This document shows positions 59,134 to 64,000 of a stretch of DNA of 64,000 nt, in pieces; position 1 is the first letter of the stretch; every line of letters starts with the position of its first letter. This DNA is from Paenibacillus_D tarimensis_A (lineage in GTDB: Bacteria > Bacillota > Bacilli > Paenibacillales > Paenibacillaceae), in contig CP166298.1 of assembly GCA_041281825.1 (NCBI GenBank), positions 4,712,001-4,776,000 of the forward strand, written 5' to 3'. A model generated the notes under the pieces. The model was given only the letters and a program-made list of their open reading frames with translations. It was not told the origin of the DNA and searched no databases. Position numbers and translations under genes: made by a program.

Positions 59134-59856
59134 TTATCGGCCTCCTTTGGCAAACAAAAGAAATTCCAACTCCTCCAGATGACCAATTACCGCACTCGGA
59201 ACAGGCTCGGGAGGCGTCTCAAGTCCTTTGCGGTTCAGCCATACCGCTGTCATCCCGGCGCGGATCGGCCCGGCTACATCATTGGTCCAAGAATCGCCGA
59301 CAAACAGTGTTTGATCCGGACGGACTCCCATTCGCTCCGCTGCCTTCAGGTAAGCTTCCGGATTCGGCTTGGCAACGCCCAATTCATCTGAAATAAATAC
59401 ATTATCCTTCGAAAACAAGAGGCCAAGCCCCATCCGGTGCAGCTTGTCGTACTGATCCTCAGCGGTACCGTTGGTCAGCATCGCCAGCTTGTAGGTTTGG
59501 CCCCACCGTTCCAATCGTTCTATTAGTATGCGGTCATGCGGAATATATGGCGCTCTGACGGTCCAGAACCATCTCTCGAACGCCTCCGCCTCCTCAGCGC
59601 CGGCCGAGACCCCGAATGCCGCAAGTGTATGAACAAAGCGCAGTCTTCTGAATTCCTTTCCGTCGATCGTCCCTTCCAGCCACTGCTCATGAAACCATTC
59701 GTCCTGTTCAAGAAATACAGGGAACAACCGATCCATACCAATGTCCTTCGTCAGAGGAAACGTCTCAAAGGCTTCGTACAAGCTCCGCTTCCAATAATCG
59801 TCGAAATAAAGCAGCGTGTCGTCCAAGTCGAATAATAGCAAGCGTATTTCCTTCAT
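59134..59856 (-). CDS. HAD-IA family phosphatase (YjjG-like)
   Basis: The product has 240 residues. The motifs are LLLFDLDDTLLYF (nucleophile Asp), MLTNGTAEDQ, KPNPEAYLKAAERMG and LFVGDSWTNDVAGPIRAGM. Size and the helical cap suggest a YjjG-type nucleotidase; the substrate is not certain. It is upstream of and coupled to the hydrolase gene. Confidence 0.92.
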   Translation of the reverse strand: MKEIRLLLFDLDDTLLYFDDYWKRSLYEAFETFPLTKDIGMDRLFPVFLEQDEWFHEQWLEGTIDGKEFRRLRFVHTLAAFGVSAGAEEAEAFERWFWTVRAPYIPHDRILIERLERWGQTYKLAMLTNGTAEDQYDKLHRMGLGLLFSKDNVFISDELGVAKPNPEAYLKAAERMGVRPDQTLFVGDSWTNDVAGPIRAGMTAVWLNRKGLETPPEPVPSAVIGHLEELEFLLFAKGGR

Positions 59857-59991
59857 GCTTCCACCCCACTGTGGCTAGGATTCCCATACTTTAAGTTATC
59901 ACTAATGCCATCCCTGTGTAAACCGGTTTTGCGTTAGACACAAATAAGGCTACAATGGAAGTAAACCGCGATTGAAAGTAAAGGAGCCAGT

Positions 59992-61260
59992 ATGAAGTAC
60001 GACGTCATCATTGTCGGCGGCGGCCCTTCCGGGCTGATGGCCGCCATTGCGGCAAGCGAACACGGAGCAGCGGCGCTGTTGATTGACAAAGGAGACAAGC
60101 TCGGCCGCAAGCTGGGCATTTCCGGCGGCGGAAGGTGCAATGTGACCAATGCCAAAGATATCGAAGAAATCATCCGTCATATACCGGGCAACGGAAGATT
60201 CCTGCACAGCGCTTTCGCTCATTTTGATAATCAAGCTATTATCCGGTTTTTCGAAGGTCTCGGCATTATGCTGAAAGAAGAGGATCACGGAAGGATGTTT
60301 CCGGTGTCCGACAAAGCGAAGACCGTTGTCGATGCGCTTGTCGGCAAGGTTCGCAGCCAAGGCGTCGACCTCATAACAAACAGTCCGGTTGCGCAGGTAT
60401 TGTATGCCGGAGGGAAGACGATCGGTGTGCGGCTTAAAGACGGACGCAAGCTTGACTGCTCTGCCGTTATCGTCGCAACCGGAGGCAAATCGGTTCCGCA
60501 TACCGGTTCTACCGGCGACGGCTACCCGTGGGCTGAGGCTGCCGGCCATACTGTTACCGAGCTGTATCCGACCGAAGTGCCGATTACGTCGGGAGAACCC
60601 TGGATCCGCAGCAGGGAGCTGCAAGGATTATCGCTGCGGAATGTTGCTTTGTCGGTATGGAATTCGAAGGGGAAGAAGGTCATTACCCACACCGGAGATA
60701 TGATTTTCACGCATTTCGGACTTTCCGGTCCGGCGGTGCTCCGTTGCAGCCAATTCGTCGTGAAGGCACTGAAGTCTGCCCCCGGAGGAAGCGAGGGCGT
60801 TATGATTACAATTGATTTATTTCCTGATCGAGCATCCGGCGACATTTATGAGGAAACGCTGAAACTGGCAAAAGAGGAGCCGCGAAAAACGGTTAAAAAT
60901 GTCCTCAAAGGATATTTTCCTGAGCGGATGGTTCCGTTACTTCTTCGAATGAGCGGCATTAAAGAAGACATCTCCTACGACAACATCCCGAGGCAGGGCT
61001 GGCTTAATTTGGCTTCAATTGCAAAAAAACTGCCGGTCGCAGTTAACGGCACACTGTCGCTTGAAGAAGCGTTCGTTACCGGCGGAGGGGTAAATCTGAA
61101 GGAAATCGATCCTCGAACAATGATGTCCAAACTGACCGAGGGCCTGTTCTTCTGCGGCGAAGTGCTCGACATTCACGGGTACACGGGCGGTTATAATATA
61201 ACCGCTGCGTTTGCAACCGGATATACCGCCGGTAAAAGCGCCGCTCTGTATAGCAGTTAA
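59992..61260 (+). CDS. BaiN/HI0933-family FAD-dependent oxidoreductase
   Basis: The product has 422 residues. The FAD-binding DVIIVGGGPSGLMAAIAA is followed by KLGRKLGISGGGRCNVTNAKD, the hallmark of this family. FTHFGLSGPAVLRCSQFV, FVTGGGVNLKEIDPRTM and GLFFCGEVLDIHGYTGGYNITAAFATG complete it. The physiological reaction is unknown in most bacteria; some members reduce bile acids. The ATG follows AAAGGAG. Confidence 0.93.
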   Translation: MKYDVIIVGGGPSGLMAAIAASEHGAAALLIDKGDKLGRKLGISGGGRCNVTNAKDIEEIIRHIPGNGRFLHSAFAHFDNQAIIRFFEGLGIMLKEEDHGRMFPVSDKAKTVVDALVGKVRSQGVDLITNSPVAQVLYAGGKTIGVRLKDGRKLDCSAVIVATGGKSVPHTGSTGDGYPWAEAAGHTVTELYPTEVPITSGEPWIRSRELQGLSLRNVALSVWNSKGKKVITHTGDMIFTHFGLSGPAVLRCSQFVVKALKSAPGGSEGVMITIDLFPDRASGDIYEETLKLAKEEPRKTVKNVLKGYFPERMVPLLLRMSGIKEDISYDNIPRQGWLNLASIAKKLPVAVNGTLSLEEAFVTGGGVNLKEIDPRTMMSKLTEGLFFCGEVLDIHGYTGGYNITAAFATGYTAGKSAALYSS

Positions 61261-61276
61261 CATCCAGACATGATAT

Positions 61277-61310
61277 AAAAATGCTGCAAGGAGCGGTCCC
61301 CCGCCCCTTG
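61277..61310 (-). terminator. Terminator after the 112-residue protein gene
   Basis: CAAGGGGCGG and CCGCTCCTTG form a stem followed by CAGCATTTTTAT on the minus strand; it also faces the flavoprotein gene. Confidence 0.6.
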
Positions 61311-61327
61311 TTTGACTTTTTCTATCC

Positions 61328-61666
61328 TTAATACTGGTCCGTTTCCATTTCCGGCTCCTGCGCGTATTCTTGTCCAATCCAGTCCTCATTGACGATGTGA
61401 GCCGGAATCGGAATGGAGTCCATCGAATAAGCCGAATCGGTAATGCAAGACCCTTCTAAAGGAGTTTGCTCGACCAGACGTCCGCCGTAGGCCATGGCGA
61501 TTTCAAGCGCGGAAGTTAAATCTCCGCCGTCCAAATGAATATGAACGCGATTGCCGTCTTCCCGGACGGGCGAGTATCCCAGCTCCTGCAATGTGCCCCA
61601 GGCAAGAACCATGCTGCTATAATCGGAAAATTCAAATCGAATCGCATTGGAACGGTGTTGCTGCAT
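61328..61666 (-). CDS. Hypothetical protein, 112 residues
   Basis: The first 70 residues (IRFEFSDYSSMVLAWGTLQELGYSPVREDGNRVHIHLDGGDLTSALEIAMAYGGRLVE) look like a small alpha/beta fold. The remainder is acidic and Tyr-rich. No motif is recognised. The ATG follows GAAAGGAAG. It is in tandem with the DUF1835 gene, 60 bases apart. Confidence 0.7.
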   Translation of the reverse strand: MQQHRSNAIRFEFSDYSSMVLAWGTLQELGYSPVREDGNRVHIHLDGGDLTSALEIAMAYGGRLVEQTPLEGSCITDSAYSMDSIPIPAHIVNEDWIGQEYAQEPEMETDQY

Positions 61667-61732
61667 CGCTTACGCTTCCTTTCAACATTTTGTTGCCGCA
61701 GGTATGTAGTGTATCCGAAAGCCGCATTTTTA

Positions 61733-62647
61733 TTACCTTATTTCGGAAATCGTCCGCCACCCGGCTTCTGTTAATTGAATTTGCCGCTCTGCGGGCGGCC
61801 GTGCTTCGGTATCGGAGCTAGTGAATTGGGGCAGCGGACGATTCCCTGTTATGGAGAGGAGTGGCCGGTCTCCATCCGCCATTCTTTCAAGCACTCTCCA
61901 GTACGATAAATCTCCTGCGCCGTAGAGCGGGAGGCGGTTGCTTAATTCTTTAAACAATTGAATCGGATTAAATCCTTCAGGATGCTCAGCCAATATTTGG
62001 AGAGTCGTCCGTTCAACGCATCCCAGCCCATCGGAACGGGAAGGAAGCATTGCAAGCCGAAAACGATACGCCTCCGCCATCACCGGCAACGTTTGTTCCG
62101 CTTGTTCAATCCAGGCCGCAATCCGTTCAGCATCGCCGGTCACATACGACTCCCATCCGGCGGCCGCCGCGCGCAGCTCGGGCACTGTCATCCGCTTTCG
62201 CTGCGGCCATAAAGACGCCATCTCTTCTTGGTTCAACTGCCCGATCCCGCGGAACGTCTCTTTGCCAGGAAAATCGGTCACTATGATCCATTCCGGAAGC
62301 GGATAATCCGGGCTCTCCTCCAATGAAGCCGCAATCCGGTATAGAATAGAAGAAAGCATCGCCTGATCGTACAGATCATACTCAAACCATAATACAATAT
62401 CATCTTTCTGTAATAAGGCCTGGTCAAGCGCTTTGAGCTGCTGCGTACACCCCTCAGCAAACAAACCGCGAGGGACCGCCATTGTCCGTTCGAAATAGTC
62501 CGCACGCTGCCAAATGGCTTCCGGCAGCCACCACTGCAGCATGAACGGTCCGTCCAGCCACATTTCCCGCCACGGTAAAATAGTTCCGGATACTCCGGAC
62601 CGTCCAATCGTCTCCGCAGCGATATCGCCGTTTGTTATATGAAGCAT
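61733..62647 (-). CDS. DUF1835 / DUF3658 protein
   Basis: The product has 304 residues. MLHITNGDIAAETIGRSGVSGTILPWREMWLDGP is the DUF1835 start, and DIVLWFEYDLYDQAMLSSILY follows. A C-terminal winged-helix-like part (PLYGAGDLSYWRVLERMADGDRPLLSITG) is DUF3658-like. Function unknown. It lies two bases after the ecsB stop, so it belongs to that operon. Confidence 0.85.
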   Translation of the reverse strand: MLHITNGDIAAETIGRSGVSGTILPWREMWLDGPFMLQWWLPEAIWQRADYFERTMAVPRGLFAEGCTQQLKALDQALLQKDDIVLWFEYDLYDQAMLSSILYRIAASLEESPDYPLPEWIIVTDFPGKETFRGIGQLNQEEMASLWPQRKRMTVPELRAAAAGWESYVTGDAERIAAWIEQAEQTLPVMAEAYRFRLAMLPSRSDGLGCVERTTLQILAEHPEGFNPIQLFKELSNRLPLYGAGDLSYWRVLERMADGDRPLLSITGNRPLPQFTSSDTEARPPAERQIQLTEAGWRTISEIR

Positions 62648-62649
62648 AG

Positions 62650-63909
62650 TTACACCTCACTATTGGAATGTGCCGTTGCTGTCGCAGATCCGATTCTCCC
62701 GGTCTGCCGATGAAAAAACCACCACACTGCCGACGCAAGCGCCAGCGCGCAAATCGCTCCAATCATGCCGCTAAACTTCCACCCTGCCGTAACGGACCAA
62801 ACAAAAGCCCCTGGCAGCATCAGCCATAACCGCGATATGGCAGCCCCTCTCCATGCATCCCACTCCGTCCAAGGGAATTGCCTGATAAAGCTTTCATCGT
62901 ACCATTGCTTCCAATGCTGGTGCAGCCACGAAGAGCCTAAAGCGGCCAATCCGACCACAAGCCCGCATGCCACCGGTCCCGGCGTCAGCGTAATCGCATA
63001 TGTCGATACAGAGATGAATCCGGTCCACATTCGCAGCAGCGCAAGCTTTCGGACAAAGGCTTTCATCCGCATCTCGGCCAGCATCGTACCCGCATCGGTC
63101 CGGCGGAACAGCCTTTGGGAATGAGGGAATACAAGCGGCCGGCTGAGCTTAATGAGCGGTTTGGATTCAATTACCTGACTCATCAACAGCTCCGTGCTCC
63201 GCAATCGTGCTTGACGTTCATTTTGCATATCCGCTTCGAATACCGGCTTCAACTTTAATTTTAGAAAAATAAGCCCTGCAAGAAGAATAAAACCGCACAC
63301 CAGCAAAATAAGCATAACGGTCGAATCGGCTCCCCAAAGCGCCAACGGTATCGTATACGCGATTGCGCCCCCGACGATTACCGCCGTCTCGATCGTCCAT
63401 TTGCGCCAGCCGCGCAATCTTCCGTTCAGAAGATGCTTCATCACCGAAAATGATACTTTAAAAACCAGCGAGTAGAAATAACCAAATAGGATCGCAGAAC
63501 TATCCATTCCCGCCGCGCCAACAAGAAAAGGCAGCAGCAATGCAAAAGGGAAGATCAGCGCGCAAGCCTGCACAATAATTGTATATCCGATGCCGAAACC
63601 CGCCAGCTTTTTTAACCAATCGGGGCGCTGCAGCAGGAAAAGTCGGTCCCCTTCATCGATGAAAACAAGAAGTCTGGATGTAAGCAGCAGGTACAGTAAC
63701 AAAGGAATCGGATACATCGCCCACGGGATCGCCAATGCCCACTCCGGCATCGTCTTCCACAATTCAATATAGGTTCCTCCGCCAAGCAGGAGCAGCGGAA
63801 TCAATATATACAGCCATACCGTCCAGTCCAGCGCGCTCCGCCATATTTTGACTTGCTCTTCTAAATGACGTTTCAAACGGATGCGGAAGAGCTGCCTTGG
63901 AGTATACAT
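62650..63909 (-). CDS. ecsB: ABC transporter permease EcsB
   Basis: The product has 419 residues with about ten membrane helices. The TPRQLFRIRLKRHLEEQVKIWRSALDWTVWLYILIP start and LLFIDEGDRLFLLQRPDWL-like segments match EcsB. In Bacillus subtilis EcsAB affects secretion, competence and intramembrane proteolysis by RasP. The ATG lies nine bases after GGGGG. The ATPase gene precedes it. Confidence 0.85.
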   Translation of the reverse strand: MYTPRQLFRIRLKRHLEEQVKIWRSALDWTVWLYILIPLLLLGGGTYIELWKTMPEWALAIPWAMYPIPLLLYLLLTSRLLVFIDEGDRLFLLQRPDWLKKLAGFGIGYTIIVQACALIFPFALLLPFLVGAAGMDSSAILFGYFYSLVFKVSFSVMKHLLNGRLRGWRKWTIETAVIVGGAIAYTIPLALWGADSTVMLILLVCGFILLAGLIFLKLKLKPVFEADMQNERQARLRSTELLMSQVIESKPLIKLSRPLVFPHSQRLFRRTDAGTMLAEMRMKAFVRKLALLRMWTGFISVSTYAITLTPGPVACGLVVGLAALGSSWLHQHWKQWYDESFIRQFPWTEWDAWRGAAISRLWLMLPGAFVWSVTAGWKFSGMIGAICALALASAVWWFFHRQTGRIGSATATAHSNSEV

Positions 63910-63922
63910 GATGGACACCCCC

Positions 63923-64000
63923 TCAAGTCAAAGCATGAAAGCAATCGAACAGCGGCGCATCGGCGGGGCAGCCGGCAGCCGCTCTGACCTCTCCGATCGA
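63923..64000 (-). CDS. C-terminal end of a gene upstream of ecsB, probably the EcsA ATPase
   Basis: The frame enters from the right edge and ends after 25 residues (SIGEVRAAAGCPADAPLFDCFHALT). Its stop lies 14 bases before the ecsB ATG. Position makes EcsA, the partner ATPase, the likely identity; the visible part has no motif to prove it. Confidence 0.5.
   Translation of the reverse strand, partial: SIGEVRAAAGCPADAPLFDCFHALT

Overview
The window looks like a chromosomal segment of a Paenibacillus-type endospore-forming Firmicute. It starts with the end of an sspI spore-protein gene. It also carries DUF3905, a KinB-like sporulation-type histidine kinase, Bacillus-type opuA, gbsR, queG, ecsB and yneF genes, and a guanine-class purine riboswitch before pbuG. 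Strong GGAGG ribosome sites are common and several starts are TTG or GTG. Base composition is about 50 percent GC, with AT-richer patches (Mur-ligase-like gene, agr-like locus, CYTH/nucleotidyltransferase pair) and two very GC-rich patches inside genes. I saw no rRNA, tRNA, CRISPR array or prophage.

Layout. 1-8 kb: sspI end, phnM, a basic Mur-ligase-like gene, pbuG with riboswitch, a membrane-less HAMP/chemoreceptor protein behind an attenuator-like leader, and guaA. 8-16.8 kb: degenerate tandem repeats, a moxR / DUF58 / transglutaminase operon, a small ORF, bcp, and a three-gene ABC-2 exporter. 17-26.6 kb: LCP cell-wall ligase, hemL, small basic protein, inositol monophosphatase, TauE/SafE permease, fabI, DUF2584-like gene, ddl and a secretable-type amidase domain protein. 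26.8-35 kb: acnA facing a Fur-box promoter, the opuA glycine betaine transporter divergent from gbsR, and an IclR regulator. 35-41 kb: alpha/beta hydrolase, a two-domain superoxide dismutase, a nitroreductase with an internal deletion, a Uma2 nuclease and an agr-like quorum-sensing operon. 41-47 kb: folE, yneF-like, ogt, queG, rnhA, DUF402, lepB, GNAT and sodA. 47-52 kb: an IS256-family element, mutY, an AraC regulator and a small lipoprotein cytochrome c. 52-64 kb: acpS, nadE, bacilliredoxin, nucleotidyltransferase plus CYTH protein, DUF3905, small proteins, a histidine kinase, lysophospholipase-like hydrolase, HAD phosphatase, BaiN/HI0933 flavoprotein, DUF1835 and ecsB.

How parts fit. OpuA imports compatible solutes and the divergent GbsR is placed to control it. 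MoxR, DUF58 and transglutaminase form a recognised gene set. DUF402 and lepB are one base apart, as are the HAD phosphatase and lysophospholipase genes, so both pairs are probably translationally coupled.

Most interesting: (1) an agr-like locus with a receptor-like membrane protein, AgrB, a Cys-less AgrD and a LytTR protein, but no kinase or receiver domain; (2) a promoter with a near-consensus Fur box that would fire a short RNA into the acnA 3' end; (3) a mosaic CTTTGAG palindrome repeat family sitting just before the ribosome sites of six genes; (4) a structured leader before the chemoreceptor-like gene; (5) a 266-bp element with 12-bp inverted ends in the gbsR leader.
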